Below are positions 1 to 5,963 of a DNA stretch of 9,870 bases, in pieces. The notes beneath the pieces were generated by a model. It did no database searches and was not told the DNA's origin. It saw only the letters and a list, made by a program, of their open reading frames with translations. The stretch spans positions 1 to 9,870 of the forward strand of contig JAFDFO010000073.1 of the NCBI GenBank assembly GCA_019309815.1, read 5' to 3'. The position numbers were made by a program, and so were the translations under genes. This DNA comes from Deltaproteobacteria bacterium. Lineage in GTDB: Bacteria > Desulfobacterota > Desulfobacteria > Desulfobacterales > C00003060. Position 1 is the first letter of the stretch, and each line of letters begins with the position of its first letter.

Positions 1-96
1 CTGTTTAGACATTTACAGGATAACTGGAAAATTCTTGAAACAAGATTGATACGGTCAGGTATTACAATTAAGGGGAAAGGATGCTTAAAGCATTGA
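1..96 (+). CDS. Possible 3' end of an unidentified gene (partial)
   Basis: Frame 1 is open from the window edge to a TGA at 94-96 and gives about 31 residues ending in GKGCLKH. The stretch is rich in Lys, Arg, Ile and Leu, which fits the tail of a real protein, but it is too short to assign to a family. The support is mainly positional: the frame closes about 55 bases before a good intrinsic terminator at 152-188, as expected for the last gene of an upstream unit. It could also be chance open frame. Confidence 0.3.
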   Translation: MFRHLQDNWKILETRLIRSGITIKGKGCLKH

Positions 97-117
97 TAAA
101 ATGGTTCAAAAACAAAC

Positions 118-150
118 CCTTGAATCCTTGACCCCTTGAATCCTTGGACC
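118..150. repeat. Two-copy 16/17-bp tandem repeat
   Basis: CCTTGAATCCTTGACC (118-133) is followed directly by the same unit with one extra G (134-150). It sits between the putative upstream gene end and the terminator. Each unit itself contains two CCTTGA/CCTTG-type submotifs. I associate such CCTTGAATCCTTG-type runs with intergenic DNA of deltaproteobacteria, but no function is visible. Confidence 0.7.
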
Positions 151-151
151 C

Positions 152-188
152 TCTTCTCCAACTAAATTGGAGAAGAACCTATTTTTTT
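152..188 (+). terminator. Likely rho-independent terminator
   Basis: A perfect 10-bp inverted repeat (152-161 with 167-176, arms containing CTTCTCCAA and TTGGAGAAG) encloses a 5-base loop. A run of seven T (182-188) follows after a 5-base gap. This would end transcription of whatever enters from the left. The gap between stem and T-tract is a little long, so termination may be inefficient. Confidence 0.65.
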
Positions 189-225
189 AACTTTAGGCAC
201 TTTGGGCACAAGGCATTCGTTCTCT

Positions 226-1343
226 ATGATTTCCAGACTGTACATTGATGAAGCGGTCAGGCACCATCCCACCGTCGGAACGGTTCAAGAATCCTTCCCA
301 GGCGTCCCAACCTCTATTGTTCCTGATGCAGCAAAGGTTCATGAGGATCTCGCGGCAATGCGAGATCCCGTAGGCGCAGGAAAACGCGTACTCTTTCTCA
401 CCCGCAACAAAGGATCCTTCCTCAAGAAATGCCCCGGCACGAGGGCACGAGATCCTACATCTGCTGCGGTTATCAAATTCTTCATATTGGAACTTACTGC
501 ACGATGGACTGTGCATACTGCGTGCTGCAAACGTACTTTCATCCTCCAGTCCTGCAGTATTTTGTAAACCAGGAGAGGCTCTTCGAGGAACTGGACGATA
601 TTGCTCGATCCGAAAGGCCCCCTTTTCATAGGATAGGCACGGGCGAGTTTACCGACAGCCTCATATGGGAGCCGTGGACCCAGCTTTCAAAGACCCTGAT
701 TCCATACTTTGCTCAGCAGGACAGGATCGTCTTGGAGTTGAAAACCAAGTCAACGGCCATTGAGAATCTTAGAAACCTGGAGCACAACAAGAAGACGATC
801 GTGGCCTGGTCCCTCAACGCGCCCAGCATGATTCGCAGAGAGGAGCGGGGCACTGCCAGTACAAGGGCACGCTTGAGGGCTGCCGCTCAGTGTGAAGCAT
901 GGGGGTATCCTTTGGCTTTTCATTTTGATCCGTTGATTTTGTATGAGGGGTGCGAAAAAGACTATCGAAGACTGGTAAGAAGGCTTTTTTCAAGTGTGTC
1001 GCCCCAAAGTATTGCATGGATCAGTCTTGGCTCCTTTCGCTTCATGCCATCCCTGAAGCCGATCATCCAGAAGCGATTCAAGAAATCGAGGATCGTCTAT
1101 GGTGAATTTGTCCCTGGTCTGGACGGCAAGATGAGATACTTTAAGCCCCTGAGAATCGAGCTGTATCGGAAGATGGCGGCCTGGATCAGGGAACTTGCCC
1201 CTGATGTGACGCTCTATTTCTGTATGGAGGATGAAGAGGTGTGGAAACGGGCCCTGGGTTTTGTGCCCGAGGATCGCGGGGGAGTGGCGAGGATGCTGGA
1301 TGAGAGTGCGGCAAGGCATTGTGGATTGAAGATTGAAAAATGA
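226..1343 (+). pseudogene. SPL-family radical SAM protein (spore photoproduct lyase-like), frameshifted
   Basis: The protein reads in two frames. The first (from ATG 226) carries the family N-terminal region, including RLYIDEAVRHHP, FPGVP, DPVGAGKR and LFLTRNKGSFLKKCPGT. The second (from about 452 to the TGA at 1341-1343) continues with RSYICCGYQILHIGT, the CX3CX2C cluster motif CTMDCAYC and LQTYF, then GTGEFTDSL and a long C-terminal part. The break is an exact 8-bp duplication, GGCACGAG at 436-443 and 444-451. Deleting one copy joins PGT to RSYICC and gives 369 residues, with cluster cysteines at 89, 93 and 96, close to the positions I recall for Bacillus SplB (about 90-97). Family members bind a 4Fe-4S cluster and S-adenosylmethionine, and true SplB repairs the spore photoproduct in UV-damaged DNA. 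The substrate of the homologues in non-sporulating bacteria is not clear. The in-frame ATG at 429 could still give a 304-residue radical SAM core without the N-terminal region. A TTG at 202 is an alternative start. The last codons and stop fall inside an AT-rich repeat. A sequencing or assembly error is possible. Confidence 0.85.
436..451. repeat. 8-bp exact tandem duplication that breaks the SPL-like gene
   Basis: GGCACGAG occurs twice in direct succession. The protein family reads through this point as CPGT-RSYICC, which is obtained only if one copy is removed. The net +8 shift moves the downstream core into another frame. The pattern fits slipped-strand replication, and it could revert by loss of one copy. 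Confidence 0.9.
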
Positions 1344-1535
1344 AAATGCAAACGGCGGACTCTAAGAGAATGAAACTCTGTGCGCAAGTACTGTGGCCAC
1401 TTGGCTCCCTCATTGTCATTTCGAGCGGAGCGAGAAATCTTCTTTGAAGGACTTAGCAGAAGCCTAAGATTTCTCCCTTCGGTCGAAATGACAAATAAAC
1501 AAACAATTTTCAATCTTCAATTTTCAATCTTCAAT
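1325..1535. repeat. Nested inverted-repeat element between the SPL-like gene and the nuclease
   Basis: The outer left arm is a 15-bp sequence, ATTGAAGATTGAAAA (1325-1339). Its exact reverse complement is at 1521-1535, and the right side also carries a second 14-bp tandem copy (1507-1520). Between them lies a separate 80-bp imperfect palindrome (1414-1493). The left arm supplies the last codons and stop of the SPL-like gene. The right arm ends 9 bases before the nuclease start. The nested form suggests insertion or expansion of a miniature repeat element, but no target-site duplication was identified. Confidence 0.6.
1414..1493. repeat. 80-bp imperfect palindrome (REP/MITE-like)
   Basis: The left end TGTCATTTCGA (1414-1424) matches the reverse complement of the right end (1483-1493) over 11 bases. 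Inner blocks AGAAATCTT (about 1433-1441) and AAGATTTCT (1466-1474) pair perfectly, and the 8 bases between the blocks mostly mismatch. Elements beginning TGTCATTTCGA and enclosing AGAAATCTT are a recurrent palindromic repeat style in bacterial genomes, as I remember them. There is no open frame inside. As RNA it would fold into a long hairpin just after the SPL-like gene and so might act as a bidirectional terminator or mRNA stabiliser. Confidence 0.7.
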
Positions 1536-1544
1536 GGTCGGTTC

Positions 1545-2183
1545 ATGAGAATCGGATCCAGACTCTACCTATTGTTGTTCTTGTTAATCATTGTCCTTCC
1601 TGACACAGCCGTTTTAGCCTCCGGGTTTTTCCGCGTGACGAAGGTAATCGACGGCGATACTATCGTACTCGCTGACGGCAGGCGGGTGCGGTATATCGGG
1701 ATCAATGCGCCGGAGTTAGCAAACGAAAGTGGACCTGCAGAAAGGTTTGGGCCCGAGGCCAGAGATTTTAACCGGAAGTTGGTGGACAGGGAGAAGGTCC
1801 GTCTAGAATTTGATCGAGAAAAACACGATCAGTACGGACGCGTGCTCGCCTATGTCTTCCTGCCGGACGACACCTTCGTCAACGCCGAGTTAGTCAAAAG
1901 TGGGAATGCGTACTGTGTCTTTCGAAGGCCTAATACTAAGTATGATTCCCTGCTACTTCAACTCCAGCGGGAAGCTATGGCAAAAAAGGCAGGGATGTGG
2001 GAGAAGTATCCAAACGAAGAAGGTCCCTTCCTGGGCAATTGCCATTCAAGGCGCTTCCACAAAATGACATGCCCCTTTGGCGGGAACACTTCTGCGAAAA
2101 ACCGAATTATCTTCAAAACCAGCTATGATGCCTATTTATCGGGTTACAGTCCGTGCAAGCGATGCTTCAACCCCCCTCAGTGA
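1545..2183 (+). CDS. Thermonuclease (SNase-like) family protein with C-terminal Cys/His mini-domain
   Basis: This 212-residue protein belongs to the staphylococcal nuclease family, Ca-dependent phosphodiesterases that cut DNA or RNA. An N-terminal hydrophobic stretch (residues 7-25, ending VLASG) is a signal peptide or membrane anchor, so it should act outside the cytoplasm. The fold motifs are in order: VIDGDT (35-39, metal-binding Asp), VRYIGINAPE (48-57, first catalytic Arg 49 and Glu 57), GPEA (69-72), DQYGRVLAY (95-103, second catalytic Arg 99) and the VNAELVKSGNA helix (112-122). The position of S. aureus Asp40 is Asn54, as in many family members. After the nuclease core, residues 163-210 contain H171, C176 and a C204-x2-C207 pair (motif GYSPCKRC), resembling the small zinc-binding tails found on some nucleases and on Ada. 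I chose ATG 1545 because it directly precedes the signal peptide. The open frame extends upstream, but only through repeat DNA. No clear ribosome binding site is visible. It converges on the EF-G paralogue with a 5-bp gap. Confidence 0.9.
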   Translation: MRIGSRLYLLLFLLIIVLPDTAVLASGFFRVTKVIDGDTIVLADGRRVRYIGINAPELANESGPAERFGPEARDFNRKLVDREKVRLEFDREKHDQYGRVLAYVFLPDDTFVNAELVKSGNAYCVFRRPNTKYDSLLLQLQREAMAKKAGMWEKYPNEEGPFLGNCHSRRFHKMTCPFGGNTSAKNRIIFKTSYDAYLSGYSPCKRCFNPPQ

Positions 2184-2188
2184 CGATA

Positions 2189-4261
2189 TCACTCTTCGCT
2201 CTTCGCCTGTTCGACGACTTTCTGGAGAATCTGGGCTGGAACCTCTTGGTAATGGTCAAACTCGGTCGTAAAGGCTGCCCTGCCACCGGTCATTGAGGTG
2301 AGATTAGGGGCATAGCTCTGGACCTCAGCCATGGGCACCTGGGCGCGAATGACCTGCTTTTTGCCTTCGGTGTCCATACCCATGACCCTTCCGCGCCTTC
2401 CGTTCAGATCGCCAATGACGTCGCCCATGTACTCTTCGGGTACCGTGATGCTGATGTTCACGATAGGCTCAAGGAGAGTCGGCTTGGCGTCGTTGAAGCC
2501 TTTCTTGAAGCACATGGATGCGGCAATTTTAAATGCCATCTCAGAAGAGTCCACGTCATGGGACTTCCCGTCATAGAAGCGGATTTTGACATCCACAACG
2601 GGGTAGCCGGCCAATACGCCGGACTGCATGGCCTCTACGATTCCCTTTTCCACGGCCGGTACGAAGTTGCGAGGCACATTCATACCAGACAAGGCCTCAT
2701 CGAACTCAAAGCCTTTACCCTCTTCAAGCGGGGAGATGTCGAAATGTACCTCGGCAAACTGACCCCTTCCACCACTCTGCTTCTTGTGCCGATATACCAC
2801 CCCTCTAACCGTTTGCTTAATCGTTTCCTTGTACGGGATCTTTGGGGGTTTCAGGTTCACTTCGACACCGAACTTGCGTTTAAGCTTTTCGCTCATCGTC
2901 TCCAAATGGACTTGACCCATCCCGGAGATGATAATTTCTCTCGTCTGTGCGTCCCGATCCAATTTGAGCGTGGGGTCCTCTTCCAACAACTTGGAGATGG
3001 ACGCAAACACCTTATCCTCATCTTTCTTGGACTTAGGCTCTATGGCGTAGGACACAAGGGTCGGCAAAGGCTTGAGGGTTTCAAACTGGATCTTGTTCGA
3101 CTCATCACACAGAGTATCCCCGGTGACGGTTTCTTTCAGCTTGGCAACTGCGACGATATCTCCCGGCCCTGCTTTGGGGGTACTGGTCTGCTCTCTCCCG
3201 GCCACCTGCAAGAGCTGTCCGTATCGCTCTTTTGCCGACTTTGTGATGTTGTAGAATGATCCGTCTTGTGTCGCCGTTCCAGAATAGACCCTGAGGACAG
3301 TCAGCTTTCCGCTGTAGGGGTCTGCTATTGTCTTGAAGACTATGGCAGAAAAGGGCTCACCCGGATCAGGGGAGCGTTCCATCCTGTCCCCTGTATCTGG
3401 GACAATGCCAACTTTGGGGCCCCGGTCAACGGGAGAGGGGAGGCAATCATTGATGACATCCATCAGAAGGTCGATTCCAGCGTTCTTGGTTCCCGAACCG
3501 CATAGCACAGGAACAAACACACGGTTGAGTGTGCCTGCACGAAGCCCCTGCATGAGGTCATTGTCATCAAGGGGTTGACCATCTAAATATTTTTCGAGGA
3601 GTGCATCATCCGCTTCAGCGATGTTTTCAATCAAGGTTTCCCGCTCAGTCGCCACCTGGTCTTGCATTTCTGATGGGATTTCCCCAACTGTCGATTTTCC
3701 ACCCTCTTCGTAGAAATAGGCCTTCTGGCTGATGAGATCCACAACTCCCTTGAAGTTCTCTTCCGCGCCTATTGGCAACTGCAAGAGAGTCGGCTTGGGG
3801 GTAAAAGTCTCGGTCACATGCTTCACGGTTGCGAAGAAGTCGGCCCGGTCTCGATCCATCTTGTTGATAAACAACACTCTTGGCATCTCGAGTTGGTCTG
3901 CAAATTCCCAAGCCTGTTCGGTCTGGACCTTCACGCCGTCAATGGCTTCCACCACAACAACGGCCCCGTCGGCCGCTTGCAGACAGGATCGCGTGTCTGA
4001 AAAGAAATTGGCGTCTCCAGGGGTATCGATAATATTCACTCTACATTTCTTCCAGGGATACTGATGGAACGCTGCGCTGATACTTACGTTGCGCCGGATC
4101 TCTTCCGGCTCGAAATCCATGACGCTACTTCCATTGTCCACGTTTCCCAATCGATTGGTGACACCGGCGTCAAAGAGCAAGGCCTCAGCCAGGGAGGTCT
4201 TCCCTGATCCTCCGTGGCCAACCAGTACGATGTTTCTCAACTCGCCCACAGTTTCACTCAT
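2189..4261 (-). CDS. Elongation factor G-like translational GTPase (EF-G paralogue)
   Basis: This 690-residue protein has the full EF-G architecture. The G domain has P-loop GHGGSGKT (15-22), a switch I region with EIRRNVSISAA (54-64), DTPGD (79-83) and NKMD (133-136), and later CGSGTKNAG. Domain II follows (SAIVFKTIADPYSGKLTVLR), then domain III, domain IV (GGRGQFAEVHF) and domain V (ITVPEEYMGDVIGDLNGRRG). It would bind GTP and the ribosome. It differs from canonical FusA at key places: the P-loop is GHGGSGKT rather than GHIDAGKT, switch I lacks the RGITI signature, and DTPGH is DTPGD, so the catalytic His is Asp. These traits place it with the secondary bacterial EF-G-like proteins (EF-G-2/FusA2 type), whose role is less certain than that of FusA. 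No ribosomal or tuf genes are nearby, which also argues for a paralogue. ATG 4261 is chosen because GGAGAGGGG lies 5 bases upstream and the protein then starts MSETVGELRNI. An upstream in-frame start at 4321 adds 20 unrelated residues. Confidence 0.92.
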   Translation of the reverse strand: MSETVGELRNIVLVGHGGSGKTSLAEALLFDAGVTNRLGNVDNGSSVMDFEPEEIRRNVSISAAFHQYPWKKCRVNIIDTPGDANFFSDTRSCLQAADGAVVVVEAIDGVKVQTEQAWEFADQLEMPRVLFINKMDRDRADFFATVKHVTETFTPKPTLLQLPIGAEENFKGVVDLISQKAYFYEEGGKSTVGEIPSEMQDQVATERETLIENIAEADDALLEKYLDGQPLDDNDLMQGLRAGTLNRVFVPVLCGSGTKNAGIDLLMDVINDCLPSPVDRGPKVGIVPDTGDRMERSPDPGEPFSAIVFKTIADPYSGKLTVLRVYSGTATQDGSFYNITKSAKERYGQLLQVAGREQTSTPKAGPGDIVAVAKLKETVTGDTLCDESNKIQFETLKPLPTLVSYAIEPKSKKDEDKVFASISKLLEEDPTLKLDRDAQTREIIISGMGQVHLETMSEKLKRKFGVEVNLKPPKIPYKETIKQTVRGVVYRHKKQSGGRGQFAEVHFDISPLEEGKGFEFDEALSGMNVPRNFVPAVEKGIVEAMQSGVLAGYPVVDVKIRFYDGKSHDVDSSEMAFKIAASMCFKKGFNDAKPTLLEPIVNISITVPEEYMGDVIGDLNGRRGRVMGMDTEGKKQVIRAQVPMAEVQSYAPNLTSMTGGRAAFTTEFDHYQEVPAQILQKVVEQAKSEE

Positions 4262-4266
4262 AAAAA

Positions 4267-4275
4267 CCCCTCTCC
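4267..4275 (-). promoter_or_regulatory. Ribosome binding site of the EF-G-like gene
   Basis: On the minus strand GGAGAGGGG is followed by five bases and the ATG at 4261. It is a strong purine-rich Shine-Dalgarno-type sequence and decides the start in favour of 4261 over 4321. Confidence 0.75.
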
Positions 4276-4564
4276 GATTTCTGATTTTTCTCGCCCATAA
4301 ATGGGCCAAACCACCAATCAAAAACGCCCGTGCACAGGCCCTCGGCCCGCTCTCATAAAGTCAGCATCAAGCTCAGATAGGCATCTTGTCGGTAACTCGG
4401 CAAAGATCGCCTGACGCGAGAACGCTTATACGTATATTCTGGATCAGAAAAAATCAACCCCAAAAAACCAGGGGCCTGATGCCAGGCCGGTTCGGAGTTT
4501 TGTTGGAGAAAGCATTTCCATTCAGGGGTCACCGTTTTGTTATGCATTGGCACAGGCAAAGGAA

Positions 4565-4587
4565 ACGTGTTATTTCTGTCAACACGT
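4565..4587. promoter_or_regulatory. 7-bp inverted repeat upstream of the rhomboid gene (possible operator)
   Basis: ACGTGTT (4565-4571) and AACACGT (4581-4587) form perfect arms around 9 bases. Spaced dyads of this size are typical of dimeric repressor sites but also occur by chance. There is no nearby regulator gene to support a specific assignment. Confidence 0.25.
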
Positions 4588-4610
4588 CAGATCATTGAAG
4601 ATTCCTTGCA

Positions 4611-4628
4611 GTCCCGCGGCGGCGGGAC
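4611..4628 (+). promoter_or_regulatory. GC-rich hairpin in the rhomboid leader region
   Basis: GTCCCGC (4611-4617) and GCGGGAC (4622-4628) pair perfectly around GGCG. No T-tract follows, so it is not a standard terminator. It lies about 63 bases before the rhomboid start and, if transcribed, would fold in the 5' leader. Confidence 0.3.
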
Positions 4629-4691
4629 AGGGAATGCGCTCGCTATTGCAGTTCGGCAAGAATCGTATAGATGTGACATAAATGCCGGGAC

Positions 4692-5549
4692 ATGTATAAG
4701 GTATTCACCAATCTAGGTGCTGATGAGGCCGACCTGTATGGACTGGTGTTGTCCTCATCTGATGTGACGTACCATGTGAGAAAAGGGGAGCACGGCTGGG
4801 AAGTCTATGTCCGTGACACTGACTACGAGAAAGCCCTTGACGCCATCGAAAAATATCTCAGCGAAAATCGGGACGCACATCTTGTTGAGGAAGTCCACTC
4901 CTTCGAATACGGGAGAACGTTTTCTGCACTATGGGTATCGCTCATCCTGGTCGCCTTGCACGTTGGGGTTGCCCTGAACCATGAGAGCGGGGCTTTTGTC
5001 AAAACCTACGGTTTGGCTGCCTATGAGGTCTTGCACGGGGAGCTGTACAGGGCTGTCACCTCGCTCTTCATTCATGCTGACACCTTGCATCTCGCTGGCA
5101 ATATATTGGGCATCGCCCTGTTTTGCACGGCGGTATGTCAAATTACGGGACCAGGGGTTGGATGGCTAATGATCCTGGTCACAGGCGTAGGCGGCAACTT
5201 CTTGAATGCCTTTCTGCACAAAAGTCACCATCTATCGGTTGGGTCATCAACGGCTGTTTTCGGGGCCGTTGGTATACTCGCGGGGTACCAGTTTTTCAAG
5301 AAGCTCGGTCCTCCTGGCAGGCGAAATAAGGCATGGCTACCACTGGCCGGTGGCCTTGCCCTGCTGGCATTTCTAGGTGCTGGGGAGCATGCTGACCTTA
5401 CGGCGCATCTGTTTGGCTTTCTCGTCGGGATTGTGGTAGGTGTGCTTTACGCCTTCCTTGCCAGCCGGCCGGGTGGCAAGCTATGCCAAGCATCTTCTCT
5501 GGCTATAGCGTTGATGCTTTTTGTGATAGCATGGGCCAGAGGGTTCTAG
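4692..5549 (+). CDS. Rhomboid-family intramembrane serine protease
   Basis: This 285-residue membrane protein should cleave transmembrane segments of substrate proteins within the inner membrane. Residues 1-70 are soluble, with a compact alpha/beta look (WEVYVRDTDYEKALDAIEKYL), similar in kind to the small cytosolic domains fused to many bacterial rhomboids. About seven hydrophobic segments follow (roughly 77-95, 124-150, 156-174, 180-202, 214-230, 236-257 and 263-282), which is the six-helix rhomboid core plus one C-terminal helix. Catalytic features are visible: HADTLHLAGN (128-137) with the conserved His and Asn of helix 2, GSSTAVFG (184-191) with nucleophile Ser186, and HADLTAHLFGFLVG (233-246) with catalytic His239. 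The usual GxSG is GSST, so the Gly after the serine is Thr. The start at ATG 4692 gives a natural N-terminus, although no strong ribosome binding site is present. It stands alone, followed by a repeat-bearing gap. Confidence 0.92.
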   Translation: MYKVFTNLGADEADLYGLVLSSSDVTYHVRKGEHGWEVYVRDTDYEKALDAIEKYLSENRDAHLVEEVHSFEYGRTFSALWVSLILVALHVGVALNHESGAFVKTYGLAAYEVLHGELYRAVTSLFIHADTLHLAGNILGIALFCTAVCQITGPGVGWLMILVTGVGGNFLNAFLHKSHHLSVGSSTAVFGAVGILAGYQFFKKLGPPGRRNKAWLPLAGGLALLAFLGAGEHADLTAHLFGFLVGIVVGVLYAFLASRPGGKLCQASSLAIALMLFVIAWARGF

Positions 5550-5619
5550 CGTTGTGTCTCGGCGGTTATTTGCACAAGTCAAAGCAAAGATAATCTCCGC
5601 ATTGAGTTGCTAAGACATT

Positions 5620-5856
5620 AAATTCGAAGCACGAAATCCGTACTGTTCTCAAGGCGTGAGCCGCAAATTCGAAACAAATCCAAAATACGAATTACATAAT
5701 GTTCAAAACAACTAACTTCAGGCTGGGGATCTCATTTCATCCTGTGGACCCATTTGTTTCGGTCATTTGAGTTTTGGTCATTGCGGCTTGCGCCTTGAAA
5801 ACAGTACGGAATTGTTTCGATATTCGATATTCGATATTCGATATTCGAATTTCGGA
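5620..5856. repeat. Inverted-repeat element with 29-bp arms
   Basis: A 29-bp arm at 5638-5666 (begins CCGTACTGTT, contains TCAAGGCG, ends GCCGCAA) matches the reverse complement of 5781-5809 at 26 of 29 positions. Outside the arms, AT-rich AAATTCGAA (left) and TTCGAATTT-type sequence (right) also pair in part. Inside, ATTCGAAACAAAT (from about 5666) faces ATTTGTTTCGG (about 5751) in inverted form. The element therefore forms a long, interrupted cruciform around a roughly 114-bp centre with no coding capacity. This matches a MITE-like or REP-like intergenic repeat. Exact borders are uncertain. Confidence 0.65.
5818..5852. repeat. 7-bp tandem repeat (CGATATT)4 plus variant unit
   Basis: CGATATT is repeated four times without interruption (5818-5845), followed by CGAATTT (5846-5852). 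The left arm of the surrounding element carries only one comparable unit, which suggests expansion by slippage on the right side. The copy number could vary between strains. Confidence 0.85.
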
Positions 5857-5882
5857 TTTATGAGATCGTCTTTAGGAGGCCT

Positions 5883-5963
5883 GTGCAATCTTGGAAATCA
5901 TGTAAGTTATTTATGGAACGCGCCACTAGATTGAAACGCCCACTACTTGCGCATGAACACTGA
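5883..5963 (+). CDS. Possible 26-residue leader peptide before the ligase gene
   Basis: A GTG at 5883 is preceded at only 3 bases by a perfect AGGAGG (5874-5879). The frame runs 26 codons to a TGA at 5961-5963, overlapping the ligase start (ATG 5953) by 11 bases. An internal ATG at 5913 is a second possible start. The peptide is basic (several Arg and Lys, ending HEH) and matches no family I know. The case rests on the strong Shine-Dalgarno sequence that otherwise serves no gene, and on the stop-start overlap, which would allow translational coupling. The short spacing argues against it. Confidence 0.2.
   Translation: MQSWKSCKLFMERATRLKRPLLAHEH

Larger units (their letters stand above)
4262..4691. 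other. 430-bp intergenic region between the divergent EF-G-like and rhomboid genes
   Basis: This region should hold the promoters of both divergent genes. On the minus strand, TTGATT (4452-4457) and TATACG (4431-4436), spaced 15 bases, are a weak promoter candidate for the EF-G-like gene, giving a leader of roughly 160 bases. Toward the rhomboid gene there are two small inverted repeats (4565-4587 and 4611-4628). No open frame with family resemblance, tRNA or riboswitch was recognised. The 68- and 70-codon frames here have no credible start context. Confidence 0.5.
5550..5952. other. 403-bp intergenic region between rhomboid and O-antigen ligase genes
   Basis: Most of this gap is taken up by an imperfect inverted-repeat element with a tandem 7-bp repeat at its right side (about 5620-5856). 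To the right of it lie a strong AGGAGG at 5874-5879 and a short open frame. No RNA gene or longer coding frame was recognised. The promoter of the downstream ligase gene presumably lies here or inside the repeat, but I could not place it with confidence. Confidence 0.5.

Noticed and set aside
430..452. Programmed ribosomal frameshift in the SPL-like gene
   Set aside because: There is no slippery heptamer or downstream structure, and the shift is fully explained by an 8-bp duplication.
1380..1544. N-terminal extension of the nuclease
   Set aside because: The in-frame sequence is translated palindrome and repeat DNA. The signal peptide starts naturally at ATG 1545.
2558..3259. 233-codon open frame on the plus strand inside the EF-G-like gene
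   Set aside because: It is antisense to a clearly conserved gene, has no family resemblance and no good start context. Long antisense frames are common opposite such genes.
4262..4321. 20-residue N-terminal extension of the EF-G-like protein
   Set aside because: It lacks family similarity, and a strong ribosome binding site supports the start at 4261.
5818..5852. CRISPR-like array
   Set aside because: The 7-bp units are contiguous with no spacers, and no cas genes are present. It is a simple tandem repeat.
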